From: Bacillus sp. EB106-08-02-XG196
GTDB taxonomy: Bacteria; Bacillota; Bacilli; Bacillales; Cytobacillaceae
Length of the DNA: 64,000 nucleotides
Assembly: GCF_013396335.1 (NCBI RefSeq)
Contig: NZ_JABWSY010000005.1
Coordinates: 62,001 to 126,000 of the forward strand
Direction: 5' to 3'
The position numbers and the translations under genes are program-made. The notes under the pieces were generated by a model. The model had not been told where the DNA came from and did not search any database. It saw only the letters and a program-made list of their open reading frames with translations. Of the stretch, positions 1-9,359 are shown piece by piece; position 1 is the stretch's first letter, and every line of letters starts with the position of its first letter.

Positions 1-1014
1 AACACCTACAATGGTGAAGTGCATGCTGTACGAGGTGTTACCTTTGATTTAAATAAAGGTGAAACATTAGCAATCGTAGGTGAATCTGGTTCAGGTAAAT
101 CAGTAACCTCAAATGCGATTATGAGACTTCTTCCAGAGCCGCATGGCTTTATTAAAGAAGGTCAAATCCTTCTCGAGGGAGTAGACCTTGCTAAAAAAAC
201 AAGCAAAGAAATGCAAAAGATTCGTGGTAAAGATATCTCTATGGTCTTCCAAGATCCAATGTCGTCTCTTAACCCGACTATGAAAATTGGTTATCAAATC
301 ATGGAAGGTTTGATGAAGCACCAGAATATGAGCAAAACAGAGGCTAGAAAAACGGCTCTTGAACTTCTAACTCTAGTTGGTATTCCAAGACCGGATGTTC
401 GTATTAATCAATATCCTCACCAATTCTCTGGCGGTATGCGTCAACGTGTGGTAGTAGCGATTGCATTAGCATGTAATCCGAAAATCTTAATTGCAGATGA
501 ACCAACTACAGCTCTTGACGTAACGATTCAAGCTCAAATCTTAGAATTGATGAAGAGTATTCAACAAAAAACCGATAGTGCGATTATTTTTATCACGCAT
601 GACCTTGGTGTTGTAGCAAACGTTGCAGACCGTGTTGCCGTCATGTATGCTGGAAAAATCGTTGAAATTGGGACAGTAGATGATATTTTCTACAATCCAA
701 AGCACCCGTATACTTGGGGATTGATAGGCTCTATGCCAACATTGGATAGTTCAGATGAAGAGCTTTTTGCTATTCCTGGAAGCCCGCCAAACATGCTTAC
801 CCCTCCTGTAGGAGATGCGTTTGCTCCAAGAAATCAATTTGCTTTAGAAATTGATACAGTAATGGAACCGCCTATGTTTAAGGTTTCAGACACACATTAT
901 GCGGCAACCTGGCTGCTGCATCCAGATGCGCCGAAAATTGAGCCGCCTGATGCCGTTAAGCACAGGATGCAAGGTTTTGCTCAAACAGGTACTAAGGGCG
1001 GTGGAAAACGGTGA
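1..1014 (+). CDS. oppD: Oligopeptide ABC transporter ATP-binding protein OppD (5' end cut off)
   Basis: ATPase subunit that powers uptake of oligopeptides through the Opp permease. The reading frame is open from base 1 (NTYNGEV precedes the first possible GTG at 19), so the true start lies outside the window. Visible are Walker A GESGSGKS, the ABC signature FSGGMRQR, Walker B ILIADEPTTALD and the switch His in FITHDLG, followed by the C-terminal extension with PGSPPNM typical of Opp/Dpp ATPases. Its stop overlaps the GTG start of oppF by 4 bases (GTGA), implying translational coupling. The permeases and binding protein presumably lie upstream. DppD is the main alternative; the family is certain, the substrate less so. 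Confidence 0.93.
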   Translation, partial: NTYNGEVHAVRGVTFDLNKGETLAIVGESGSGKSVTSNAIMRLLPEPHGFIKEGQILLEGVDLAKKTSKEMQKIRGKDISMVFQDPMSSLNPTMKIGYQIMEGLMKHQNMSKTEARKTALELLTLVGIPRPDVRINQYPHQFSGGMRQRVVVAIALACNPKILIADEPTTALDVTIQAQILELMKSIQQKTDSAIIFITHDLGVVANVADRVAVMYAGKIVEIGTVDDIFYNPKHPYTWGLIGSMPTLDSSDEELFAIPGSPPNMLTPPVGDAFAPRNQFALEIDTVMEPPMFKVSDTHYAATWLLHPDAPKIEPPDAVKHRMQGFAQTGTKGGGKR

Positions 1015-1940
1015 CAAGAGAAAAGTTACTTGAAGTAAAAAATTTACAAAAACATTTTGCCGTTGGTAAAAAGAATACAATCAAGGCTGTTGATGGCGTT
1101 AGCTTTGATATCTTCAAAGGAGAAACGTTTGGATTAGTAGGTGAGTCTGGATGTGGAAAGTCTACAACAGGCAGAACCATTATCCGACTATATGACGCTA
1201 CTGGTGGAGAAGTTAAATTTAACGGCGAAGATGTTCACGGGAAGAAAAATAAATCTGAACTGCTTAAATTTAACCGCAAAATGCAAATGATTTTCCAGGA
1301 CCCTTCTTCTTCCTTAAATCCACGTATGACCGTTTTGGATATTATTGCGGAGGGACTAGACGTTCATAAGCTCGTAAAGAATGAGGCTGAACGAAAGCAA
1401 AAGGTTGAAGAATTATTAGAATCGGTTGGTTTAAATAAAGAGCACGCTACTCGTTTTCCACATGAATTTAGCGGCGGTCAAAGACAGCGTATTGGTATTG
1501 CTAGAGCGCTTGCTGTTGACCCTGAGTTTATAATTGCCGATGAACCTATCTCTGCATTGGATGTATCCATTCAAGCACAGGTAGTTAATCTGCTTAAGAA
1601 ACTGCAAAAAGAACGTGGATTAACGTACTTGTTTATTGCCCATGACCTTTCAATGGTTAAATATATCTCTGACCGTATTGGCGTTATGTATATGGGTAAT
1701 CTAGTTGAACTAGCTGATAGTGATGAATTATATAATAATCCTATTCATCCTTATACAAAATCATTGTTATCAGCGATTCCGTTGCCGGATCCAAGGTATG
1801 AGCGTGCTCGTAAGCGTATTAGTTATGATCCTGCTGTACATGATGCAAATGGTGAGTTTGAACTTAGAGAAGTTGTTCCAGGACACTTCGTACGTTGTAC
1901 AGCAAAGGAATTTGAAAGATACCAAAATGAGCAAAAGTAA
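1011..1940 (+). CDS. oppF: Oligopeptide ABC transporter ATP-binding protein OppF
   Basis: Second ATPase of the peptide importer, partner of OppD. 309 aa, the usual length. Walker A GESGCGKST, signature FSGGQRQRIGIARAL, Walker B FIIADEPISALD and H-loop IAHDLSMV are intact, so this subunit should hydrolyse ATP. The C-terminus carries the oligopeptide-type extension (NNPIHPYTKSLLSAIPLPDP). Starts at GTG overlapping the oppD stop; last gene of the operon, followed by a hairpin and T run. Confidence 0.94.
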   Translation: MTREKLLEVKNLQKHFAVGKKNTIKAVDGVSFDIFKGETFGLVGESGCGKSTTGRTIIRLYDATGGEVKFNGEDVHGKKNKSELLKFNRKMQMIFQDPSSSLNPRMTVLDIIAEGLDVHKLVKNEAERKQKVEELLESVGLNKEHATRFPHEFSGGQRQRIGIARALAVDPEFIIADEPISALDVSIQAQVVNLLKKLQKERGLTYLFIAHDLSMVKYISDRIGVMYMGNLVELADSDELYNNPIHPYTKSLLSAIPLPDPRYERARKRISYDPAVHDANGEFELREVVPGHFVRCTAKEFERYQNEQK

Positions 1941-1971
1941 AATTAATAGAACCATGAGAATACTTCTGCTA

Positions 1972-2006
1972 AAAAATCCTTACTTATAAAAAAGTAAGGA
2001 TTTTTT
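1972..2006 (+). terminator. Rho-independent terminator of the opp operon
   Basis: Arms AAATCCTTACTT and AAGTAAGGATTT pair around a short A-rich loop and are followed by a T run, 30 bases after the oppF stop. It may also serve the convergent ilvA. Confidence 0.85.
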
Positions 2007-2025
2007 GTGTGAAATTCTTATGGAA

Positions 2026-3234
2026 TTAAAAATGATTCATTTCTACTATGTAGTTTTTTTCTTTAAGGACTTTATATAGCATGTCGATATGTTCTTTATT
2101 CTTTGTTTCTACGGAAATTTCCAGACCAGCATAACCTGGATAAATATTCTTGCCCATGTGATTGAGATTTACGGATTGAATATTAGCATCTAAATCGGTT
2201 AGAGCACTTAGCACCTTTTGAAGTTCTCCAGGTTTGTCCTTTAAGGTGATTGTAAAAACAGCATACCGTCCTGATTCCACTAATCCTCGTTCGATGACCC
2301 TTGAAATAAAATTCATATCAACATTTCCGCCGCTTAAAACGGCCACAACCTTCTTTTCTTTCAACTTTACTTTTTCATATAGTAGGGCTGAGAGGGAACA
2401 AGCACCTGACCCTTCCACTAACAACTTATTTCTTTCTAAAACCATTAGCATCGTTCTAGCAATTTCCATCTCATCGACACAATAAATATCATCGACATAT
2501 TTTTGGACGATGTCAAAGGATCTCAGTCCAGGCTTTTTAACAGCGATTCCATCTGCCATCGTGGGTGTTGATTCTACCATAACCGGTTTGTTTTCAAGTA
2601 ATGACTGTTTCATACTAGGACAGGCCAGTGTCTGGACGCCATACACAGCGATATGAGGGTTTTTCTCCTTCACTGCCATTGCAACTCCTGCAATCAGCCC
2701 GCCGCCTCCTACGGGGCAAATAATAGCTTCTACATCGGGAAGCTGATCGAGTATCTCCAACCCAACCGTTCCTTGTCCAGCGATGATGGCATCATCATCA
2801 AAGGCATGGATAAAGGTAGCGTCCCTTTGCTCTTTAAGCTCTAAAGCAAAGGCTAGTGCATCATCAAATGTAGCTCCCTCTAAAAGTACCTCTGCACCAT
2901 ATTGCTTGGTAGCTAACACCTTACTAAGGGGTGCACCCTTTGGCATGACAATCGTACAGTTAATGCCAAGCATTTGACTAGAGTAAGCTACTCCTTGCGC
3001 ATGGTTGCCCGCAGAGGCCGCCACAACCCCTTTTTGCAGCTCCTCCTGTGAAAGGGATATTAACTTATTATAAGAGCCTCTAGCTTTAAAGGAACCCGTT
3101 TTTTGAAGGTTCTCAAGCTTTAGATATACCTCGTTATGAGACAGCTGACTAAAGGTTTTCGAATAGTCCAACGGCGTCGTATGGACAACTCCTTTCATCT
3201 TCTCTCGTGCAATAATTATGTCATCTACATTCAC
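2026..3234 (-). CDS. ilvA: Threonine dehydratase (threonine ammonia-lyase)
   Basis: PLP enzyme converting L-threonine to 2-oxobutanoate and ammonia, first step of isoleucine synthesis. The PLP-lysine motif GSFKARGSYN and the glycine loop GGGGLIAG are present, and a C-terminal ACT-like regulatory region (about residues 320-402) follows, which suggests feedback control. An upstream in-frame ATG at 3255 exists, but a perfect AGGAGG (3247-3242) sits 7 bases before the GTG at 3234, so I take GTG 3234 as the start (402 aa). Length fits the medium form with one ACT domain. Stands alone, convergent with opp. A catabolic TdcB-like role is possible. Confidence 0.9.
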   Translation of the reverse strand: MNVDDIIIAREKMKGVVHTTPLDYSKTFSQLSHNEVYLKLENLQKTGSFKARGSYNKLISLSQEELQKGVVAASAGNHAQGVAYSSQMLGINCTIVMPKGAPLSKVLATKQYGAEVLLEGATFDDALAFALELKEQRDATFIHAFDDDAIIAGQGTVGLEILDQLPDVEAIICPVGGGGLIAGVAMAVKEKNPHIAVYGVQTLACPSMKQSLLENKPVMVESTPTMADGIAVKKPGLRSFDIVQKYVDDIYCVDEMEIARTMLMVLERNKLLVEGSGACSLSALLYEKVKLKEKKVVAVLSGGNVDMNFISRVIERGLVESGRYAVFTITLKDKPGELQKVLSALTDLDANIQSVNLNHMGKNIYPGYAGLEISVETKNKEHIDMLYKVLKEKNYIVEMNHF

Positions 3235-3513
3235 ATTTCTTCCTCCTGTTGTCATACTTTTCCTTAGGATGTGCTGTTGAAAATAAACTATGAAATATTT
3301 CCGGGAAATAATTCTCCTATAAAGACTCAGTACTTTTGTCAGAGTGAAAAATGAAATGAATATTCCTTTTTAGGTAAAAAGAAGTATTGGAAAAACAAGT
3401 AAAATCGGAGCTTTAGAATCATATGTTTGTGATTAATTAACTATATATTCAAAAAATTCATTATGTTAATATTATTTAGAATACATATATAGATATAAGG
3501 GAGGATCCAGAAG

Positions 3514-5637
3514 TTGAAAAAGAAAAAACTATTATCCATTCTATCAACGGGTGCATTAGCTCTATCACTTTTTGCTCCATTATCAGCTAATGACACAAAG
3601 GCATCTGCAGCTGAAGCTACAGCACCAAAATGGGATGTAGAGCGTTATGGAGATCGAGTAGATATTGACGGTCAACTAAATCTACTAAGTAACGATTCTT
3701 CATACTTAAAGCAGGCTGAAAAGAAGATTGCCGAACAAGCAGCTCAAATTAATTTTAATGAGGTAGAAGCAGCAGAAGACGATTCAGTAGAGAGTACTTT
3801 TACATTTGATGGGGGAACAAAGTACTTCCTAAATAGACAATTAAAATTTAAAACATTTACACTTCGTAGTGTTGGGGAAAATGTAGAGATTTGGGTAGCA
3901 AATGATTTATCCTTTCCAGATAACCGACCTGCACATGTAGTAACACAGGAACAAGTAGATAAACTTCGTAACGAATTTGACTCTAATATTTATCCAAAAG
4001 CTACAGAGTTCTTTGGAACACCTGATGTACATGATGGGTCACATTCACCACTAGCTGGCGTAAATGTACCAGCTGGATACTATGAAGGCAGCGACAAAGT
4101 AATCATGCTAGTAGATAACATTATCGATGAAGGTTACACCAATCCATCTTATCCATTCTTCGTTGCTGGTTTCTTCTGGCAAACACTAGAAAACTATATT
4201 GATAGAAATATCATTACCATCGATACAAATAGCTGGGAAACTCGTTTGGAGTCTACATTCTTTGGAACTACCATCCATGAGTTACAGCATTTAATTCATG
4301 CTGACAACGATGGTGCAGAAGAAACTTGGTTAAATGAAGGTATGTCTACTTTCTCTGAATATCTTGGTGGATATGGTCATGACGACAGCTCAATTAACTT
4401 TTACTTAGACCATCCAGAAAATTCACTAGTAAATTGGGATGAGCACCAAGGCGTTAAAACTGGTCCAGAAACAATTGCTGACTATGGTCAAGTTTACCTA
4501 TTTACGTTATATATGAATGACAAATTTGGACGTGAATTTATTCGTGACTTAGCATTGAGTGAAACACAAGGCATGAACAGTGTTGACGAAGTTTTAAAAG
4601 CACATGGTTCTAGTCTAGACTTTACACAACTTTACCAAAATTTTATTACTGCATTAACACTAGATTCTGATCGAGTTGGTAATGGAGTATACAATTTTGA
4701 CAGTATCGACCTTCGTAATGTTATTGTTAACGCGAAAACAGGTGAAACAAGAGGTAAGACTGTTGATTTTGAAAAAGCGGTAACATTTGAAAAAGAAGGC
4801 GTTCCAGCATGGGGCGGAGATTTTAAAGAATTAGATTTCCAAGATAAAATAAAAAGTATTTCGTTTGATGGTGTTGATTTCTTAGCATCTCCATGGCAAT
4901 CCGTTGCAGATCCAACAGATGCAACAAACAAAGTATTATGGGGCAACCAGGGAGACGAGGCAGATAATGCCATAACTTTAGAAGCAGACTTATCAGCTGT
5001 AGAAGCCGCAACACTTAATTTCGACAATTATCTTGATATCGAAGAGCAATGGGATTTCGGAGTGGTTCAAGTATCAACAGATGACGGTGAGACTTGGAAG
5101 AGCTTAGCCAATGGAAATACACGCAGTGATGTTGTTGAAGAGGGTTATCCAAAAATTAAAGAAAACGTACCTGGTTTTACTGGGAATTTAAAAACTTGGC
5201 AAGAGGAATCGTTTGATTTAAGTGAGTATGCAGGTCAAAAGGTGTTGGTTTCCTTCCGTTATTTAACAGATTGGGGGCATACTGATAGCGGCTGGTTTAT
5301 TGATAACATTGAAATTCCTGAAATCGGTTATAGCAATGATGGAAGCTCTACAGATGACTTTAAGTCCTTCCAAGAGTTAGCGGGACAATATGTAAACTAC
5401 ACCGTAACATTTATCAATGAAAAAGAAGTTGGTAATAAAAAGGGTGCGAAAACTAATTACAAGGTGATCACCGTTGATCCATTCAATGTAACTGAAGAGG
5501 ATGCATTAACACTAAGACAGTTATTCAAAGATGGTAAGAACTATATGATTACATCTTATGCTGCTCCTGCAGATGATAAAAATCCGGTAGATTTTACTTA
5601 TGAAATTAACTTAAAAAAGGCTAACCCAAAGAAATAG
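3514..5637 (+). CDS. Secreted zinc metallopeptidase with InhA-like C-terminal domain
   Basis: 707 aa, TTG start behind GGGAGG. Residues 1-32 form a Sec signal peptide (KKKK, hydrophobic core, ANDTKASAA). The catalytic motif HELQH (H255-E256-H259) is followed by WLNEG with Glu275, a gluzincin-type arrangement like that of M30 hyicolysin-type peptidases and unlike the HExxHxxGLPD of M6 peptidases. Residues ~420-610 (AATLNFDNYLDIEEQWDFGVVQ... to GWFIDNIEI) are a MAM-like domain that closely resembles the C-terminal region of the InhA protein encoded convergently at 5758-8127. Likely a secreted protease for extracellular protein; substrate unknown. Confidence 0.82.
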   Translation: MKKKKLLSILSTGALALSLFAPLSANDTKASAAEATAPKWDVERYGDRVDIDGQLNLLSNDSSYLKQAEKKIAEQAAQINFNEVEAAEDDSVESTFTFDGGTKYFLNRQLKFKTFTLRSVGENVEIWVANDLSFPDNRPAHVVTQEQVDKLRNEFDSNIYPKATEFFGTPDVHDGSHSPLAGVNVPAGYYEGSDKVIMLVDNIIDEGYTNPSYPFFVAGFFWQTLENYIDRNIITIDTNSWETRLESTFFGTTIHELQHLIHADNDGAEETWLNEGMSTFSEYLGGYGHDDSSINFYLDHPENSLVNWDEHQGVKTGPETIADYGQVYLFTLYMNDKFGREFIRDLALSETQGMNSVDEVLKAHGSSLDFTQLYQNFITALTLDSDRVGNGVYNFDSIDLRNVIVNAKTGETRGKTVDFEKAVTFEKEGVPAWGGDFKELDFQDKIKSISFDGVDFLASPWQSVADPTDATNKVLWGNQGDEADNAITLEADLSAVEAATLNFDNYLDIEEQWDFGVVQVSTDDGETWKSLANGNTRSDVVEEGYPKIKENVPGFTGNLKTWQEESFDLSEYAGQKVLVSFRYLTDWGHTDSGWFIDNIEIPEIGYSNDGSSTDDFKSFQELAGQYVNYTVTFINEKEVGNKKGAKTNYKVITVDPFNVTEEDALTLRQLFKDGKNYMITSYAAPADDKNPVDFTYEINLKKANPKK

Positions 5638-5652
5638 ATAACTAGCAAAATT

Positions 5653-5697
5653 AAGCCCGGATAATGACTATAAAATAGGTCATTATCCGGGCTTTTT
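5653..5697 (+). terminator. Terminator after the secreted metallopeptidase
   Basis: 16-bp perfect arms AAGCCCGGATAATGAC and GTCATTATCCGGGCTT with a 10-base loop and trailing T run. Confidence 0.9.
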
Positions 5698-5704
5698 GCA
5701 TTTT

Positions 5705-5738
5705 TAAAAAAATGACTCCAGCAAATCACTGAAGTCAT
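5705..5738 (-). terminator. Terminator of inhA
   Basis: On the minus strand ATGACTTCAG pairs with CTGGAGTCAT (one G-T pair), followed by a run of seven T. It lies back-to-back with the terminator of the convergent gene. Confidence 0.82.
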
Positions 5739-5757
5739 CCATAGTAGATATTCAATT

Positions 5758-8127
5758 TTATTTAAAGATTAACACCTTACCAACAGTACCATCAGCACTT
5801 TCACCAACAACACGGAACTTCAATCCGTATTTTGGTACGTTACGTCCTGCGTCAACAAGACCAGGGTTACTATAGTTCGAACTGTCATCGAATAGTGGGT
5901 TAAGTTGAGTATAGTTATCCATCATGGTAAATTGACCTGGATAACTTATAAACATATTATTTGCTTTGGTTAGACTGAATGCAGCATCATGCATTTGGTA
6001 GCGGGTTGATGCAAGGGCTTTATCGCTCCAAGAAAGTGTATGCTGGTCTGCGTCAACAACTCCTAAAAACCCATCGCCAGGATGCATTCCAGTCCAGTTG
6101 TCACCATACGTTTCATCGACATACCAAACTACTAATCCTGGGTCATAGCTCATTAAGCTAGCACCACGACGGATATGTGCCAACCCTGCGTCAACACCAT
6201 TGTGTGCTCTCCACTCTAGTAGGTAATAGTGAGTAGCTGTTGTTTTTCCACTATCCTTTTTAAAGCCATCAAATGTAAATTTAGAATCCCCTTCAGCGCC
6301 ATCAAAGAAAAATTCATTTCCATCAGCTGTAACCTTAATATTGTCAACATAGAAGCCTTCTAAATTAGCGCCCCAGTCTGACATAGAACGGAATTGAAGT
6401 TGAATTTCTTGCCCAGCGTAGGCGCTTAAATCAATTGTTTCATGAATCCAGCCATTACTTGAGCCTGTGTAACCTGGGAGATTTTCACTAATTGCTGGAT
6501 ATCCACCCTCAACTAAAGAAGAGCTAGTATTTGGTGTTGATAAGGAATTCCATGTTGTTCCACCATCAGTTGACACTTGGACCATTGCAAAATCCCAATC
6601 CTCTTCAATGTTATACCAAGCATCAAAATCAAGTGTAGCTGCAGTTGCACTTGTTAAGTCAACAGTAGTAACCATTTTATGATCGACTTCATCACCTTTA
6701 CCGCCATGGTATTCAAACTCACCCGTTGCTGGCGTGTTTATCATAGTAACCTTTTTAGGTAAATCAATCCGTACAGCGTCGTTATTTGTACCCTTAGAGT
6801 TTGCTTGGTCAAGCAGGATTTCCATACCTTTGCTGGTTACATTTGCTTGATCAATAGTGGTACCAGTTAGCCAGTTACTTCCAGGCATGGAAGCTTGTAA
6901 AAATTCTCTAGCATACGGACTAAATCCAGTAGGCTCTGTTCCAGAAACATCACCTGCCCAGCTGCCGCTTGACATAATAGACCAATACTCAACTGGTTCA
7001 CCGGCTCCAGAGTACATAGTGTCATATTCATCAGGAAGACCTAGGTCATGTCCATACTCATGGGCAAATACGCCTGCAGCACCATCTGCAGGTTCAATTG
7101 TATAGTCATATGCAGCCATATTTCCTCCCCAATAACGAACATCTGCTTTCGTACGTGGAAGTGTGGTCACTGCCCCAAGATCCCATCGGTGGGACCAAAT
7201 GGCATCTGCTCCTAGGGAACCTCCTCCTGCTTCTTCACCAACACTAGAATGAACGATCATTAAATGATCAATTAATCCATCTGGCTCTCGGAGATTCCCG
7301 TCTCCATCCAAGTCATAACGATCTTCTTGGTCATAATTTTTTAGAATTACGCTTTTGTCTTTTGCAACTGCTAGCAGCGCTTCTTTAACGAGCCCACGGG
7401 CATTTTTATCATTATCACTTGAATCATTTCCACCATAATAGGCAGCTGGTTGAGAGGCTTTATACCATCCTGCAACTTGCCCATCGATGGAATAGCTACC
7501 ACCAGATTGCTGCTCGTAATATTGTTTAACCGATACTAGAGTTTGACCATTAGGTCCTTTATATCCATTGTCACCAAAAATCATATCTTCATAATGCTGT
7601 TTTGTGTAATCTTCATAGAACATATCCGTCTCATCTGACTTAATATTTGCAGCTGGAAAATCGGGATATTCGATAAGTAAAACTAAAACATTATCTTTTC
7701 TTTGGCTTCCCTTCCAAGTTTCTTCAGTAACAGAATTAACTGTAGTTGATTGTCCCAATTTATTACCTTTACCGCTAACTAAGCCTGTATTAGCGAGGTT
7801 TTCTTTTAATGTACTTTGTAAAGCCTTGTCGTGCTTATGGAGTTCACCAATTTCCTTTGAAGCGCCGGATGCTTTATTTTTTAAAAACTTTTGTAATGCT
7901 TTTTCAGCGTCTGCTGGAGTAGCATTTTTAGCAATGGTGCCATTCATCTTTAGCATTTCTATTAATCTCTCATCATTTGCTATACCTAAATCTACAGGAG
8001 AACCTGTAGACGCAATTTTGCTGGTAAAATCATTTGCCTTAACACTTGGTGAGACTGAAGCAACATTAAACAACCCTAGTCCTAAAGATAGGGTTAATGC
8101 AGTAGATAGAATTTTCCTCTTCTTCAT
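5758..8127 (-). CDS. inhA: Immune inhibitor A, secreted M6 metallopeptidase
   Basis: 789 aa secreted zinc protease. Signal peptide at residues 1-31 (KKRK, hydrophobic stretch, SVKA). Pro-region, then M6 catalytic domain with HEYGHDLGLPDEYD (H356, E357, H360), and the following YWSIMSSGSWAG Met-turn. A MAM-like segment (about 490-610, DFAMVQVSTDGGTTWNSL... GFYVDNIKV) and a terminal region (VWYVDETYGDNW) match InhA organisation and length. In Bacillus cereus relatives InhA degrades host antimicrobial peptides and secreted proteins; here it may simply be a nutritional exoprotease. Start ATG behind GGGAGGC. Confidence 0.93.
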   Translation of the reverse strand: MKKRKILSTALTLSLGLGLFNVASVSPSVKANDFTSKIASTGSPVDLGIANDERLIEMLKMNGTIAKNATPADAEKALQKFLKNKASGASKEIGELHKHDKALQSTLKENLANTGLVSGKGNKLGQSTTVNSVTEETWKGSQRKDNVLVLLIEYPDFPAANIKSDETDMFYEDYTKQHYEDMIFGDNGYKGPNGQTLVSVKQYYEQQSGGSYSIDGQVAGWYKASQPAAYYGGNDSSDNDKNARGLVKEALLAVAKDKSVILKNYDQEDRYDLDGDGNLREPDGLIDHLMIVHSSVGEEAGGGSLGADAIWSHRWDLGAVTTLPRTKADVRYWGGNMAAYDYTIEPADGAAGVFAHEYGHDLGLPDEYDTMYSGAGEPVEYWSIMSSGSWAGDVSGTEPTGFSPYAREFLQASMPGSNWLTGTTIDQANVTSKGMEILLDQANSKGTNNDAVRIDLPKKVTMINTPATGEFEYHGGKGDEVDHKMVTTVDLTSATAATLDFDAWYNIEEDWDFAMVQVSTDGGTTWNSLSTPNTSSSLVEGGYPAISENLPGYTGSSNGWIHETIDLSAYAGQEIQLQFRSMSDWGANLEGFYVDNIKVTADGNEFFFDGAEGDSKFTFDGFKKDSGKTTATHYYLLEWRAHNGVDAGLAHIRRGASLMSYDPGLVVWYVDETYGDNWTGMHPGDGFLGVVDADQHTLSWSDKALASTRYQMHDAAFSLTKANNMFISYPGQFTMMDNYTQLNPLFDDSSNYSNPGLVDAGRNVPKYGLKFRVVGESADGTVGKVLIFK

Positions 8128-8558
8128 ATTAAGCCTCCCTTTATTTGTTTTTCTACTTCTCAGCGTACAACTATGTAAGGATACCCCCTTATTAAATAGA
8201 ATCTACTATCTTAAAATGGTTCGAGTCCCTAATAATATAGTAGTGTAATATGATAATATATTAATAATAGAAAATTGTAAATATTTAAAAAGTATAATAC
8301 AAAACTAGTGTTAAATATTCTTAAACCGACATTTTCTCTCAGTAATTCCTTGCAAAAGGATACAATATATTAACTTTTTCGATATTGTACGTAAAGAGGG
8401 GATGGAGAAAATTGTTACAAGGGTATACTTTTTAGTAGGATATTTTGCTAGAATTTAGCTTTTTTGCAGCTAAATAGGTATGAGAAACAGGTAAAATGAA
8501 ATACTATTATCATGTTCTGAAAGCCTTTATATTAAGTTGGTGAGAGGAAGGTTTTAAA
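8128..8558. other. AT-rich intergenic region with a dyad, divergent promoters expected
   Basis: 431 bases between inhA (minus) and the plus-strand gene at 8559. No convincing ORF. A perfect 8-bp dyad TACAATAT (8361-8368) / ATATTGTA (8382-8389) could be an operator. I do not see a promoter I would defend. Confidence 0.4.
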
Positions 8559-9020
8559 ATGACGGAAATATCTCCTATATTAAAAAAGTTGAATTTTAAG
8601 GATCAAGGACAGCCGGTTTTGGTTATCAATGCCCCAAAGTCTTATGATGATATTAAGGCTGCCTTTGAAGGGGAGGTCCATCAACAGGCTGAGCTGGAGA
8701 TTTACGATTTTGTTCAGGTGTTTGGATCAAGTAATGAAGAGCTTCAATCTAACGCTAAAAAGGCAGCTGCCTATGTAAAGGATGATGGTTTATTTTGGCT
8801 CTGCTACCCTAAGAAATCATCAAAGACCTATAAAGGCTCCGATTGCAGCCGTGAAACGGTCACGGGCATGCTCTCTGAAGAAGGCTATGAACCAGTACGG
8901 CAAATTGCGATTGACGATGATTGGTCTGCATTAAGGTTCCGTAAGCCTGGCAAAATCAAGAAAATGGTTCGAGACTTTGCTGTAACGGATGAAGGAATCA
9001 AACGGACGAAGAAGGAATAG
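8559..9020 (+). CDS. Conserved small protein of unknown function
   Basis: 153 aa, acidic-to-basic soluble protein with no signal peptide or membrane segment. Begins MTEISPILKKLNF; a central stretch DDGLFWLCYPKKSSKTYKG and an endpiece DDDWSALRFRKPGKIK give it the look of DUF3052-type proteins, which I cannot confirm. The ATG has a good AGAGGAAGG site. Monocistronic: its own terminator follows at once. No function is proposed. Confidence 0.65.
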   Translation: MTEISPILKKLNFKDQGQPVLVINAPKSYDDIKAAFEGEVHQQAELEIYDFVQVFGSSNEELQSNAKKAAAYVKDDGLFWLCYPKKSSKTYKGSDCSRETVTGMLSEEGYEPVRQIAIDDDWSALRFRKPGKIKKMVRDFAVTDEGIKRTKKE

Positions 9021-9048
9021 CTCCCTTACCCATGGGGTCTATTTTTTT
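9016..9048 (+). terminator. Terminator overlapping the stop of the 8559 gene
   Basis: AATAGCTCCC pairs imperfectly with GGGGTCTATT across an 8-base loop and is followed by seven T. Confidence 0.6.
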
Positions 9049-9230
9049 GTATACAGAATGTGTATACATGTTTACGGAAAATGTACACTTGTTTACAATG
9101 TTGTATACATCGTGTTTACAAAAAATGTTTACATGTACACAAATCTGTACACATGTTGATATAGAGCGATGTGTACAGGTTTGTAATCGTTGTAAACATA
9201 ATTGTATACAACGATTACGTATTGTTTACA
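9048..9230. repeat. Array of ~15 TGTWWACA octamers, candidate parC centromere
   Basis: Within 183 bases I count TGTATACA at 9048, 9061, 9102 and 9203; TGTTTACA at 9090, 9113, 9126 and 9223 (TGTTTACG at 9069); TGTACACA at 9134 and 9146, with TGTACACT at 9082 and TGTACAGG at 9172; TGTAAACA at 9191; TGTAATCG at 9182. A perfect 12-bp inverted repeat GTAATCGTTGTA (9183-9194) / TACAACGATTAC (9207-9218) lies at the right end. Clustered palindromic octamers just upstream of a parM-parR pair are the expected form of an actin-type partition centromere, which doubles as the operator in known systems. Function is inferred. Confidence 0.75.
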
Positions 9231-9359
9231 ATTTTACACTTTCATTTCTTTTTGTCTGGGATATTGAAGAATCTAGTAAACTTCTATACTCTTATACTAG
9301 AGAAGTTAGATACATATCTTCATTAACATCTAAATTAATAGAATGAAAGGATGACAATT

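Noticed and set aside
9032..9346. 104-aa plus-strand ORF across the octamer array
   Set aside because: Composition (MYTSCLQKMF-type) reflects the TGTWWACA repeats; no ribosome site and it overlaps the likely centromere.
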